A stretch of DNA of 64,000 nt, from positions 467,422-531,421 of the forward strand of contig CAJNDS010002257.1 in NCBI GenBank assembly GCA_905221605.1. The letters run 5' to 3'. The translations under genes were made by a program, and so were the position numbers. The stretch comes from Symbiodinium natans. Taxonomy: Eukaryota > Sar > Dinophyceae > Suessiales > Symbiodiniaceae. Shown here piece by piece: positions 26,664-37,210 of the stretch (positions within the stretch are counted from its first letter, which is position 1; each line of letters begins with the position of its first letter). Under the pieces are notes generated by a model. That model saw only the letters and a list, made by a program, of their open reading frames with translations. It ran no database searches and was not told the origin of the DNA.

Positions 26664-26932
26664 CGAAAAAAGAGGTGAAGTCTGGAGCTCTCGAGGACGT
26701 TGAAGGAGGTGCTAAAGGAGCTCTCGGGGGAATCCTAAAGGATGTAAAACATGGAGCTCTTCTGTGCAGGTGAAGCTTTGAGCTCTTGGAGAAACCTAAA
26801 GGAGGTGAAACCTGGAGCTCTCGACGGAGAAGAGGCCTAAACGAGGTAAAGGCTGGAGATCTCCGGTGGCTTAAAGGAGGTGAAGCCTGGAGCTCTCGGG
26901 AGGCCTAAAGGAGGTGAAGCCTGGAGGTGCAC
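26664..26932. repeat. Degenerate minisatellite (ctaaaggaggtgaagcctgg)
   Basis: Six to seven variable units of about 35-55 bases share gagctctcg and ctaaaggaggtgaagcctgg. The aggaggtga word resembles a bacterial ribosome-binding site, but it is just the repeat core in non-coding DNA. Confidence 0.65.
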
Positions 26933-27289
26933 GACTTCCTCTTGCTGCTTCCAGGTCCGCTTCAGGCTCGAGATTTCTCTTCCTGCTGCTCTCCGTCCGG
27001 AGAGCCGGACTTGGTTTGCGATTTCTCTGCGTCTGCCCCCAAAGGTCCCATAGGTTTCAGGTCCCTGCTGCTCCAAATTCCGAAAGCTCTAGGCTTCAGG
27101 TTCGCAATTTCGCTTCATTCGTAACAAAGACCTCGCAGCGGCAGGTGTAGTCTGGAGTACACCTAGAACCAACCGAGTGGCAAGTGTGAAGATTAGGGGT
27201 TCTAGAACTGCTCTGCACAGCTGACATAGACTGAGCTGGGTCCAAGTCCCACAGTGTTCGAACATAACACGCACGTCAGCGAAAAATCC

Positions 27290-27690
27290 CTTGTTAGAAC
27301 CGCTGGTCTTTCTGGCGCCGTACTATCCTGATGGCATTGGCGCGTGCTTTCAAATGGCGGCCTGTTCCACAGGAGGGTGATTGAGTGCTCTGAGTACCTG
27401 CGTACACAGGCCAACCTGTGGAGCTTGATGGTCCCGGCATAAGTCGAATAAACAGACCTTTCGGGAGCAAAGAGTGGAGCATCGTGTTACCAACGGATCC
27501 CAGGGTCGGGCTGGATCTCTTTGGAACGCCACCTCTTGATCAGACGTGGGCACTGAAGGCTACCTGGGGCGAGGAGTACAAGGTCTTGTACCGCGCGCCC
27601 GCGAGTGAAGGATGTGAAAAATTCACCTGTAGTGTTTGCCCAGTTGGTGCCATGTGGTGTTTGACCATACAGAGAGAAGCATGAGAGTTT
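27290..27690 (+). pseudogene. Inverted fragment of the helicase C-terminus
   Basis: The plus strand reads LVFLAPYYPDGIGACFQMAA, then VIECSEYLRTQANLWSL, then VLPTDPRVGLDLFGTPPLDQ and TWALKATWGEEYKVLYRAP. These match the helicase end on the minus strand (LVFVAPHYSDGIGACFQMAA and VGLDLFEAPPLHQAWALKA). Several frameshifts and stops. Useful for deducing the intact reading of the 22.7 kb frameshift. Confidence 0.75.
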
Positions 27691-27849
27691 TCCGCTGCAT
27701 GACTTGGCATGAGCATGTTTGGGTTGACTGCGACACGTGTCTTTGTCTTGTTGGCGTGGCCTAGGATGAGTTTTGAAGCACTTGGAACTGCTTGAGAGCA
27801 GTAGTGAGGAAGTGCGTGTCAGAACTCTGAGGTTCTGTCTTGTTGCAAC

Positions 27850-30590
27850 TCACTCCGTGTCCCCGCCACTTCGTTCGTTGCCGTTGGACGTGTAGGATGG
27901 GAGTAGGAGTGCAGAGTGGACTCTGATACTGTTTGCATCAACACTCAAAGAAAACAAAAAACGCCGTCGATACGCGTGTTCTTGGCTTGCTAAACTTGTC
28001 TTTAGCTGGCATTCAAGACAAAGCAGTCTTGCATTGTTCGCGCGCGATCTTTCGTGGGCTAGGGCCGGGCACATTGTCAGGGAGGCTTCTACCGAGCTGA
28101 TTCTAGCACGAACCGCCGCTGGCAGACCGCATCCTTCGACCTGAGGGTACAGGGCACGTGCCCACAGCTGGGCGGCTTGGGGCAGGAGCAGCAGTGCATG
28201 TGCGGCATTTCCGCTGGTCGAAAGCAACAACGGGCGTTGTGTGTCGTCATATCGGACTTTTTTGCCCTGGTTGTCCCGGACCGTTTCCATTTCTAAGCCA
28301 GTGAGCGCATAGGAATTGGCTGTGTGAATGATGCTACCCGACACAGTGGAGGGCGCATTCTCGGCCTTCCCATGCATCCCGCTAATGAAGAGCGACCGAC
28401 ATTCCCCTGAGGGGGTTAGGTGAGGCTTTGGGGGCGGGTACTGGTAGGCAGGAAAGGCGAAGGCTGCCAGGGCTTGTTGCACACGCATTGCAAGTCCATC
28501 ATCCCAGTATTGACTGAGGCCCAGCGGCGTGACCTTTATGTCTGCAGCAAAAAGGGGCCACGGCAGATCCACCTGGGCCAGCCAAGCATGCGCAGCGGCG
28601 GCAAGGAGAGCAAGCGGCCCAGTGGGGTATTGGGTCGACTGCGCCATTTCGGGGTGGCCCTGCAGGAAGATAGGGCATCTTTCTTCCAAAACATGAGGAC
28701 CCCAGGGAAGAGCTGGAGCCGCACTGGTCCACTGCCCTTTTTCCCAACAGAGGCCCACAGAGGGACGGTGTCCCCGTTGCCCCAGACCGACTCGGGTAGA
28801 GTAGGCAGCCGCAACACACTCCCCCACTGCGGCAAGATGTTTTTGCCTTTGGCACCATATCCATGCACAAACGGAGGGGGTATAACCTCGGCGTATCGGT
28901 TCGCCATGAATAAGTCAGGACCAGGTAGGATTGCCAATCGAGAGTGCGAGCCGCCATAACCCCTGAGCAAGGGAAGTAATCCCTGTTCATATGGGCCTTG
29001 CCCCCATGTTTTGACCCCTCTGACCTGCCTGACTGGGGAGGCGCCAAACTGGATGTCTGGCTCTGGCCGGCCGGCAGTAAGGTCGGCCGCTTTCCACGCA
29101 ACTTCATGTATGTATCTTCCTAAAAGCGCCCACGCAAACACAAAGTCAGAATGCTTATGAGCAGTGGTTCCGGCAAGAGGGGTGTTGCGTAGACATTGCC
29201 GAAAATGGATTTGGTCCAACGGCACCTGCTCATGCATACCAGGCAATGGAGTGGGCACTTCACTGGGCATGATGACTAGCTGCAGGGCTCGGCTTAATGC
29301 AGCACCAATGGAGGTCACCGCACTAGCGACGTTGCTAGGGATGCAAAAGCGAGGGGGCCGGGGAGTTTTGCCGTCCGGAGCATTCGGGTAGAAGATGACC
29401 AATCCCCCATTTGCTTCAAGCTGGTCCTCGGACGCACAAACCATGCCAATTGAGTTTGGCGAGCGGGCCCCACACGGTATGGACCCGTCCGGCGAGCAAC
29501 TCCACGGCGAGGCTGGAAGCGAGCCACAGGGCTGTGTCTCGTCCGTCTCGACTTCCATGCTGCCCAGTGACTCCGTCGAGATAGTATTGGGCAGTAGATC
29601 GAGGACTGCAAACCTTCGCAGCTCTTCTGCTTCCCACCTGGCAGTGAACAAGGTGTCATGGTCGAGCAGCATCAAGACCACCCCTGGCGCAAGGACTCTG
29701 AGGACTGCCAGAATTTCGGGCCCCGCCCACGTAAAGTGCACAGAAGCTAACCCCGCTTTCTTGGTGTTTACCAAGATGGGAAACCATCTCTCTTTAAACG
29801 GGCCTTCCCACTGCATGCGTGCCACTAAATGCCGGACAAAGTAGGGAAAATGCGGAATAGACAAGAAGCAGCGACTGTCCGTGACTAAGAGCAGGACATG
29901 GGCGCCTGCGGCCTCAGCAGCCCGGAGCTGTGGAAGTAGGCAGCCGAGTAGTGCAGTGTAGTCGATCTCTGGGTGGAGACCTTGCGGCTCAGGCGGTTCG
30001 CCGGAAATGGCTCCAGAGGCCAGTCTCAATGGCAGGACGCCACTAGGGGCGGGCTCAGGGAAGTTCTGATTACTTTCTAGTGCTTGCGCGAGATCCTCAG
30101 GCTCCGGAGACCCCGGCGCATGGTCAGGACTGAGAGTGCGAAGCTGGCATATAGCCTGCATTGCGGTCGCCGCAAGGACCTGTGGACCTGGGTAGCTAGG
30201 GACCTGCCACGGTGGCAGGTCGGCTGCAACTGGCGCGAGAGGTGGCCTCTCACGTGGAGGTCGCGGCTCAATACTACTGACCGCACCCACTGGGTATTCG
30301 CCAACACGCGGAGGAATCGGCGGTGTGGGAGGGCGAGGACAATTGTCCGGCCAGCAGACCCTGGGTGGACTAGGTGATGGAGTTTGCCCGGGCCCGGGAG
30401 ACAGGGCTGCCTCCCTACCCACTCCTTGTTCGGTGACAACACTCGCCCAAGGGGGAAGGTCTATCGCGTCAGCAGGCAAAGCACTGCGCGGACACCGCTC
30501 GCCCCATGAGGGCACTGCTATGCAGCATGGTGCCGATGCCTGGCCTCCATGCATGCAGGAGAAAACAGCGAACCGTGGGTTGCTGGGCAA
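27850..30590 (-). pseudogene. Possible glycosyltransferase-like protein (DxD motif), one frameshift
   Basis: Two minus-strand frames join near 28700 (LQLFPG in one, PHVLEERCPIFLQGHPEMAQ in the other). Together they make about 900 aa. A Pro-rich N-terminus (residues 1-190) precedes a domain with AHVLLLVTDSRCFLSIPHFP, KERWFPILVNTKKAGLA and VVLMLLDHDTLFTARWE. The last resembles the DxD metal site of GT-A glycosyltransferases. The second half is conserved-looking but unknown (YPPPKPHLTPSGECRSLFIS). No ATG at the upstream end. The family call is weak. The gene lies between the two hydrolase-like genes in a one-directional run. Confidence 0.4.
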
Positions 30591-30864
30591 AGCAGACGGC
30601 GTTGCTGTTTCTCAAAAAGGCAGAGTGGTCCAGACACAACAAAGGTTGTATTTCCGGCGGAAAGTATCGGCACCAACCGGCAACATCGAGTTCGTGAGGC
30701 AGGATGACGCCGGCTTGCATCTGCCTGGTCATCGCAATATCACTGGTCCCTAAAGTGGCAAGTGCAGTGAGTTGCCCTCTCCTGGCAACGTGAACTTGGA
30801 GTGCTTGCGCTCCAACCCGGATCACATACGGTTGACAGGCATACGACTCCATGGCATCACTCAC

Positions 30865-31390
30865 CGAACATAACGGGCAAACTCAAGTGACTACCGAACA
30901 GACAGTGGACAACCACGAGGCAACCTTCAGACACCAAGGTCCCAGGAAGCACAACACCAACAAAGGACGACACAAAGAAGGGGAGGACCAAACCCCAAGC
31001 AGAACACACAGGAGAGAAGAAACAGAGAGGCGAGAAACAAACAAAGAAACAACAGAAAAAGCCAGTCAGGAGCGTAACAACCCTCAACACAAGGGGCACC
31101 TCGTTCAGTCAGCCAGCCACCCTGAGCTTGAGCCAAGGCACATCCAACACGCAACCTGAAAAGGAATGCAGCGTGTCGTCACAGGTGGCTATTACTTGTG
31201 GCAGCAATGTGCTGCATGTACAAAGCAATGACCTGGAGACAATGACATCCTTTACTTTGTCCGTGCACAGTAGTAGCACAAGAATGCAGGCATACCTCGG
31301 TTGCTGGTCTGTCTGTAGCGACAACACAAGGCCCGGCGCGCATAAATCGATTAAAATGGAAAAAGGGAGGCACTCTCTACCCTGTCCCAA
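30865..31390. other. Gap with a possible spliced-leader relic
   Basis: No gene seen. On the minus strand 31136-31127 reads TTGGCTCAAG, the last ten bases of the dinoflagellate spliced leader. Preceding bases GTGCC would fit the leader if four internal bases were lost. It lies upstream of, and in the same direction as, the 30590 gene. The A-rich stretch 30950-31060 is low complexity. Confidence 0.3.
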
Positions 31391-31393
31391 CGA

Positions 31394-32263
31394 CTACTCC
31401 GGGAGCTCGATATGGTCCGCCAGCAACCAATCAGGGTCGCTCAGCAATGCAGGCCACACCACATGCTCCGGGTCCTTGCCGATAACCACCTGGCGGATGG
31501 TGAGGCCGGGGGCCCAAGGGTACTGCGTGCGTCCATAGCCCTTGAAGGCAGTAAAGTGCGAGTCTTCGGTAAGGGCTTCTGTGACAGGAGGCACGCGATG
31601 GTTGCCCCGTACCGAGTAGCACATCCGAAGGTGATGTTGAAAGGTCTCTACATCCTTTCGTCCGCCATAGACTAAGATTCTTGTCTCTTCGCTCGTGGGG
31701 GCTGGCAGCAAAGGAGGCAGCCTAATGGGGCCCATGCAAACGCAAGCCCGGAAGGTCGCATGGGCCTCGGAGATTGCAATTTGGTAGGTGATGGTTCCTC
31801 CAGAACCGAGGCCCATGAGATATGTGGGCAAGGAGATGCGAGGGCTCGCATCACGTTGGACGGCCAACAGGAGCGGTAGAACTTCCATTGTGTACACTGC
31901 CTTGGTCCAGGCAGCACCGTCAGGCAACATCCAGGCAGGCGGTGATCCTGCTTGTCCCGCCACAGGCCATGCGCAGGCAATGACGGCCTTCTTGAAGGCC
32001 AAGTTGCTCCACAGGTACTCTATGGCCCCCTGCCAAGGCAGTGGGTGCATATTCTCCACATAGAAGTGTCCACAACCAGGGAGGAGAAGCACTATCGAGT
32101 TGGCTTCCCCTGCATCGGCGCTTGGCCGGGATACAACAAAGGGGAGGGTTGAACTGCCATGGCTCGCGGTGATCCAAGTGTTGTCACGCCCAGCTACGAG
32201 CGGAGGGGCGACCAATGGAGGAGGCTGCAGGGTCTCCAGGCCAAGGGGCTCTTGCAATGCCAT
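31394..32263 (-). CDS. Alpha/beta-hydrolase relative lacking the nucleophile serine position
   Basis: An intact frame of 289 aa from ATG 32263 (MALQEPLGLET), the same start as the copy at 17123. Features: VVSRPSADAGEANSIVLLLP, GCGHFYVENMHPLP, then LPTYLMGLGSGGTITYQIA at the elbow, ILVYGGRKDVETF at the acid strand and VVIGKDPEHVVWPALLSDPD at the end. The order resembles PHB-depolymerase or esterase-like hydrolases. Where these have G-L-S-x-G, this protein has G-L-G-S-G; the other copies have GLGLD and GLGEG. The serine is thus shifted or absent in all copies, which argues for a non-catalytic or altered function. It is a repeated family in this window. Confidence 0.6.
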   Translation of the reverse strand: MALQEPLGLETLQPPPLVAPPLVAGRDNTWITASHGSSTLPFVVSRPSADAGEANSIVLLLPGCGHFYVENMHPLPWQGAIEYLWSNLAFKKAVIACAWPVAGQAGSPPAWMLPDGAAWTKAVYTMEVLPLLLAVQRDASPRISLPTYLMGLGSGGTITYQIAISEAHATFRACVCMGPIRLPPLLPAPTSEETRILVYGGRKDVETFQHHLRMCYSVRGNHRVPPVTEALTEDSHFTAFKGYGRTQYPWAPGLTIRQVVIGKDPEHVVWPALLSDPDWLLADHIELPE

Positions 32264-32561
32264 GGCAAAGAAGGGGCAGCCCACCCAATTGATGGGGCAA
32301 GGTAGAGGAAGACTGGGCAGTCTTGCCTGAGAGCCGTGCCGTCCAGCGCAAAGAATGTCACACAACAACAAGCTTGCTCCCAACTTCCCCTGACTCAGCT
32401 CCCTTCAGTTGGAGACTACATCAGCAGTAAAACATGATCAATGGCTACAACTGTCCAAAACGGTCAAGACAACAGCATGACAGTACAGGGATGCCACATG
32501 ACCATGGATAACGACAGATGTACTAGGCCGCCGTTTGTTCCGTATTCGCACAAGGTCAGCA

Positions 32562-33254
32562 TTAGATGTCGCTATCCGAATGCCGATTGTCCTCAAGCAG
32601 ATGCATGGTCTCGTCATCTGAATGCTCGAGAATGTCGGTAGCAATACGTTCATCGAGGAAACACGCTACCCACTCCAGAATGACGGCATTATCATTGGGG
32701 ACAGCGTCGGACATCGCCTGCAAAAGCAAATTGACTTTGTCGGCAGTGAAACGCCATGCAAGCAAAAGATGCTGCTCCAAATGTGCTTTTATGAGGTAAA
32801 TTGGAAAATCTTCCTGGCTATGCACAATGATTGGCCTGGCCCAGGCTAAAAGGGCATTCTGCTGTGGTCCAGGCGGACGTCTGAACATAGCCAGTAACGC
32901 CCCGTACTCCTGGGCAAGCTCATTCCTCAAATCCTGCGAAAGATCTCGAAGGTGGTGTGTAAGCCAGGCACGATGACCTCCAACAGAGTGCGCGAGTTCG
33001 GCCGCAGCAACCATGGCGAGGGTCCGTTGATTAGGACGTCCTTGGGCTGCCGAGGCATCGCGGATTCCTTGCAGTACGAGGAGCTTGGTGAGCAATATCC
33101 AGCCAGCACTACAAGTGTGGCCGTGGCCTTCGAGGATGGGCTCGCTGGAAAAAATTTCCGGGTGTTCGTAAGGGTAACATCTTTCCCAGTCACTGTCGCC
33201 ATCTCCATTGACAGCAGTGTAAAGGCTGCCACCGATGACCAACGAAGCAGCCAT
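32562..33254 (-). CDS. Unknown protein X2, paralog of 36419-37144
   Basis: 230 aa from an ATG. No domain recognised. Compared with the frame at 36419-37144 it shares a spaced pattern: SVGGHRAW versus AIGGHSST, GALLAMFRRPPGPQQNAL versus GILVALLEESKSNEAL, QHLLLAW versus EKLLLAW, and VILEW versus VLMEW. The two are therefore distant paralogs. An acidic C-terminus ends LEDNRHSDSDI. It lies immediately downstream of protein Y2. Confidence 0.5.
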   Translation of the reverse strand: MAASLVIGGSLYTAVNGDGDSDWERCYPYEHPEIFSSEPILEGHGHTCSAGWILLTKLLVLQGIRDASAAQGRPNQRTLAMVAAAELAHSVGGHRAWLTHHLRDLSQDLRNELAQEYGALLAMFRRPPGPQQNALLAWARPIIVHSQEDFPIYLIKAHLEQHLLLAWRFTADKVNLLLQAMSDAVPNDNAVILEWVACFLDERIATDILEHSDDETMHLLEDNRHSDSDI

Positions 33255-33310
33255 GCCAGGCAGTTAGTTTGGGGAGGGCAAGCGGGCGCATTAGTGAAGG
33301 AGCGGGATCC

Positions 33311-34711
33311 CTACTGCATTTTTAGGAGTATGTTTGCATTCGGAGCAAAAGCTCGGCGTACTGCCGACGTAGGACTCGCAATTGTCCCTTGCGAGTCGGC
33401 CAGGACAAAAGATCGACACTCGAGGTGCCCACTGCGTTCTCTCATCGCTTGCACGCATTTGACCATCAATAGGGACACAGGCCAGCTACCGGAAGCCAAA
33501 ACAGGGCAAGGTAGGCGATTCCAATCGCTTGGGTTGAGGAGCTGCAGGTGCCAGGACGGCCAGCCAACAGTGACGGGTGGATGCGCAGCCCTTACAGCCA
33601 GGAGATCATTGTAGGCATATACAGTGAACGGTGTGCCCACCGGCCAATCTACCAGGGCACAGCACGGAGGGACAGGTAGGTGGCTTAGCTGCGAGACAGC
33701 GAAGACCCCAAGGAGATCTGGCTGCAGGCGGTTCGGGCACAAAGCACATAAGGCAGGGAAAAGTTGAGTGGTAAGTTGAAGAGTATCCCCTTCAAGAGCT
33801 TCTTGTCGAAAGGGAGCAACACACCAGACGATTTGAATCATACAACCTCGATGTTGAGTAACACGGACAAGGGTGAGATTGGCAACAAGACCAGCGTACC
33901 TTACCCTACAACGAGAAGCTGCTTCACGGACTGACCAAGGGGCAGGCACGTGACGCTGCAAGGTGGACTGCGTGCGAGGCCATAGACTGCCACAATGGCC
34001 CTCTGCCTGCGGATGAGGAGAGTCCATTTGGGCAGGCCAATGATGCTCATGAGCAAGCCGCCCGCCCAGAAGTTGTCTTGCAGGAGTTTGATTGGCAAAG
34101 TCAGCTGTATACGGTGAACGCAGTCGGAGGAGGCGGAGGCTCGCGAGTGGGAAGTCTCCAACTGCATGGACGTGGTAAGTGCATTCGTCAAGAGGCGTGA
34201 CTCCAAAGAACGCTCCGGCGTATTCCCCCGTGGGAATCGCGAAGAAGGGCATTCCCCTCAAACCTTCAGAGAGAAGACGGAACCAGTGCGAATTAACTGA
34301 TGCAAGACAGGCCACAGACTGGATAGCCAGTTGGCACCGATGAAGCATGTGCCAATGAAAGTCTAGGCCGCCCGAGACCTGGCCAATCTTTATTCCTTGG
34401 CTTAAGCTCCATCCCAGCCAAGCTTGGAAGGCATCAGCAGCATTTTCAGTGCCATGAACGCTCTGCAGTGGCAGGGCAAGAACAACTTTGATGGTGCAAA
34501 GATCAACAAGAAGGCGTTGCGCGACTGACGATGCCAGTCTTTGCACAGGGTCCTCTCCACCTCCGCAAAGAGGAATTAGAGGGTCATTGCCTAGGACCAG
34601 CGTCAAGGCCGCGGGGGACAAATCCAAGGACAGGGCTTGCGGCAGAGCAAGAGTACGGGCGTACTCAAGCTGCCTTGGGTCGCTGTCAAGGCAATCTTCC
34701 TCTGTGGACAT
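33311..34711 (-). CDS. Unknown protein Y2, paralog of Y1 (34781-36205)
   Basis: About 466 aa from ATG 34711 (MSTEEDCLDSD). It shares an ordered set of motifs with Y1: ALSLDLSP versus AFCLDLAP at the start, CALVDWPVGTPFTVYAYND versus SFLVDWPVGTVFIAVAFPS, and MRERSGHLECRSFVLADSQG versus MRQRSGYLESRAFVLCDEQG near the C-terminus. Function unknown. Both copies keep long open frames despite low identity, so they diverged under selection long before the present insertion. Confidence 0.6.
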   Translation of the reverse strand: MSTEEDCLDSDPRQLEYARTLALPQALSLDLSPAALTLVLGNDPLIPLCGGGEDPVQRLASSVAQRLLVDLCTIKVVLALPLQSVHGTENAADAFQAWLGWSLSQGIKIGQVSGGLDFHWHMLHRCQLAIQSVACLASVNSHWFRLLSEGLRGMPFFAIPTGEYAGAFFGVTPLDECTYHVHAVGDFPLASLRLLRLRSPYTADFANQTPARQLLGGRLAHEHHWPAQMDSPHPQAEGHCGSLWPRTQSTLQRHVPAPWSVREAASRCRVRYAGLVANLTLVRVTQHRGCMIQIVWCVAPFRQEALEGDTLQLTTQLFPALCALCPNRLQPDLLGVFAVSQLSHLPVPPCCALVDWPVGTPFTVYAYNDLLAVRAAHPPVTVGWPSWHLQLLNPSDWNRLPCPVLASGSWPVSLLMVKCVQAMRERSGHLECRSFVLADSQGTIASPTSAVRRAFAPNANILLKMQ

Positions 34712-34780
34712 GCTCAAGTTGGGCCGTAAGGCAGCGAGTCGTATAGTGTGGCGGCAGGAAAGTGACGTTGCGGAGCAGCC

Positions 34781-36205
34781 TCAGACCCCCATGAGCCAAA
34801 GCACTACTACGCTAGTGTGAGCCAAAAGGCGGCAAGGAGACGTTGCCAACAGCAAAGCCAGCCGTCCTAGCATCAAAGTGGGCTGTGGGAGGTGACCTTC
34901 GAAGGTGAGGCACTTGTACTCTAGAAGTATCCTCGCATCCTCATGGAACGCTGTTTGGATTTTGGTACATGTGTCCGCAACAAAGCCCTGCTCATCGCAA
35001 AGTACGAAAGCCCGACTTTCAAGGTAACCACTCCGTTGCCGCATGTGTTGCACAATTAGTATTTGCAGCATTAGCACCGGCAGCAGTGGATCAATTGTGA
35101 GATTGAGAGGGAGCATCCCATCAGGCGGATTGACAATACAGAGGCGCCTGCTAAAGTAAGACCCTACCAGGACCGGATGCGCCTCTACCATGTGCTCAAA
35201 GGAGGGGAAGGCAACAGCAATAAAGACCGTGCCAACAGGCCAATCAACAAGAAAGCTGACTAACGGGACAGCGAAGGTCAGTCCCTGGACAACTACTTGG
35301 ATTTGCACCAGATTGAGATCGAGTCGGAAGGCCATGTTCTCCAGGAGGAGCGGAAGAAGCTCAGCGCCTAGTTGGGTAGATTCGAGGAGGTACCACTCTC
35401 CGTGTGTGTAGGGTGAACAACACATGGTGTACTTGAGCATGCATCCAAACTCAAGTCCAACTTCAACGAGGACGAAGGTGGCGATTTGGCCAACGAAAGC
35501 ACAGGTCGCACCAAGACCCTGTTCGTGAAAGGCGCAGGCCGTTTGGGTGGTGAACTGGTACTCCTGCACTCGTGGCGCACCGGTGCCATTCTCAGCTGGG
35601 AGGGGCCCAAAGGGGCGTTTAAGAACGCCAGGCCAAAAACCATGATGGGTGGCACGAGCAAGCAGGGTGGGAGGTGACCTTTGGTATGCGAGAAGAGGTG
35701 CATGAAGACGGAAGACAGGCAGACAGGGCAGCGAGCTCAACCGAAGAAAGAACACCTCGTAGCTGCCCAGGGTGGTAGTGGCAATTCTGCAAGATGCATG
35801 CAATGTTACCGGGAGCGCAATTATATACGCCTGCCCGATGTGGCCAGCAAGTACATTATGCCACGCCACACTCACCGAACCCATAGCGCGCAGAGTTTGT
35901 AACCCCCATTGCTGCCACTCAAGACATCCGCATCCATCTATCTCCCTTAACTGGAGGGCAAGTCCCTTGGACCAACAGCGGTGGATAAGCTGGAGAGCAG
36001 CCCCAACCAGTTCGGAGGACTTTACATCGGCATCCAAGTGTGCACGAATGGAGACCGTGCCGGCCAGCTGCATAATGCAAAAGGCGATACTGGTCTCCAA
36101 AATGCAGAATTTGTTGTCATACGAGAAGAGGCAGGGCGAAGTGTGGATGGAAGAGCCAAGAATCTTCCTAAGATGATCCGGCGCCAAATCCAGACAGAAG
36201 GCCAT
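34781..36205 (-). CDS. Unknown protein Y1, paralog of Y2
   Basis: 474 aa from an ATG. Conserved landmarks are LVDWPVGT, RRLCIVNPPDGMLPLNL and QRSGYLESRAFVLCDEQGFV. Part of this gene (35465-35932) recurs at 51592-51996 with about 98% identity, so Y1 belongs to a sequence that has moved recently. The last 40 residues after LLEYK have no counterpart in Y2. No family assignment. Confidence 0.6.
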   Translation of the reverse strand: MAFCLDLAPDHLRKILGSSIHTSPCLFSYDNKFCILETSIAFCIMQLAGTVSIRAHLDADVKSSELVGAALQLIHRCWSKGLALQLREIDGCGCLEWQQWGLQTLRAMGSVSVAWHNVLAGHIGQAYIIALPVTLHASCRIATTTLGSYEVFFLRLSSLPCLPVFRLHAPLLAYQRSPPTLLARATHHGFWPGVLKRPFGPLPAENGTGAPRVQEYQFTTQTACAFHEQGLGATCAFVGQIATFVLVEVGLEFGCMLKYTMCCSPYTHGEWYLLESTQLGAELLPLLLENMAFRLDLNLVQIQVVVQGLTFAVPLVSFLVDWPVGTVFIAVAFPSFEHMVEAHPVLVGSYFSRRLCIVNPPDGMLPLNLTIDPLLPVLMLQILIVQHMRQRSGYLESRAFVLCDEQGFVADTCTKIQTAFHEDARILLEYKCLTFEGHLPQPTLMLGRLALLLATSPCRLLAHTSVVVLWLMGV

Positions 36206-36418
36206 TGCGCGGGTTAAGGGTCAGTGCTCACATAACGAGCGCTTGAGCAAAATAACCGTCACGCATGTGCCAACTATATTCGGATGGGGAGGGGTGGTGA
36301 TCACAATGTTAGCAGTGATCAAACGACAAAGCAAATAACAGAGGAGCACATAAAGGTACGAGTACCATAAGCGGCAATAAAGCCCACCGAGCACAAAGTA
36401 CAAGGGGCAACCACACCC

Positions 36419-37144
36419 TCACTCAGTGGACACATTGGCACATAGCTCCACTGTCTGCGAACAGATGGCCAAAGTGAGGTGGGTCCAGCCAGGGGCATTA
36501 AAGCCAATAACGTGGCTCTGTATCAATTGTGTGAGAAGCAACAAGGTATGACTACCACGGCCAAAAGAAGTGATAGGGGAATTGTTCACACTCGCAATGA
36601 CTGTTGCTCTTGGCGTTAAGACCTGGAGCAATGCATATACCCTACCCCATCCAGTTTTGTGCCCGATTAAAGCCCCGACAACGCTTGAAGACCACTTGGG
36701 AGTCAAAGAAAAGTGCTCTGAAAGTGACTGGGCAAGCGCACGTTCTCCAACGCACGAGATGGCCCGGAGATTTGATGAACTTATTTTCCATTCCATTAGC
36801 ACGGCAGCGCGAGGTTGAGTGGCAGCGTCTAGCCTTGCAATGACTTCAATGAGAGTCCATGCAAGTAGGAGTTTTTCCTCATCCAGATCTTCGACGATCT
36901 CGTGAATGATCTGCGGATTACCGAGGGAGACACCTCGATATAAACGATCCTTATGGTACGGGGAAAGGGCTTCGTTCGACTTGCTTTCCTCTAAGAGAGC
37001 CACTAGGATCCCTCCCGCTGCAGCAGGGAGGACTGTGGGCTCGAAGTCAGCTGTGCTGGAGTGACCACCAATGGCTTCATGGTAACGCCAAGCCAGGAGG
37101 CGGCGTGTGGCGGCAAGCATGTTTGGTTGTGCCCGGGCGTTCAC
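36419..37144 (-). CDS. Unknown protein X1, paralog of X2
   Basis: About 230 aa, beginning without a clear ATG (GTG at 37144; first ATG a few codons in, MLAATRRLLAWRYHEAIGGH). It lies 67 bases downstream of the stop of the LINE reverse-transcriptase frame on the same strand. Shares spaced motifs with X2 (see that entry). The order X1, Y1, Y2, X2 along the minus strand suggests duplication of a two-gene unit with one half reversed in order. Confidence 0.5.
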   Translation of the reverse strand: MNARAQPNMLAATRRLLAWRYHEAIGGHSSTADFEPTVLPAAAGGILVALLEESKSNEALSPYHKDRLYRGVSLGNPQIIHEIVEDLDEEKLLLAWTLIEVIARLDAATQPRAAVLMEWKISSSNLRAISCVGERALAQSLSEHFSLTPKWSSSVVGALIGHKTGWGRVYALLQVLTPRATVIASVNNSPITSFGRGSHTLLLLTQLIQSHVIGFNAPGWTHLTLAICSQTVELCANVSTE

Positions 37145-37210
37145 AACTGATCTGAGCCAAAGGTGCCGCCATCACGAAAGAGGGAGGGTGGTTGAAATGA
37201 ACTACACGCA

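Noticed and set aside
26664-26932. Shine-Dalgarno-like aggaggtga words
   Set aside because: They are the core of a non-coding minisatellite and precede no genes.
17048-32330. Hydrolase copies at 17.1 and 32.3 kb as terminal inverted repeats of one 15-kb transposon
   Set aside because: The copies are protein-coding, diverged and accompanied by further fragments at 18.0 and 19.65 kb in mixed orientation; independent gene fragments fit better.
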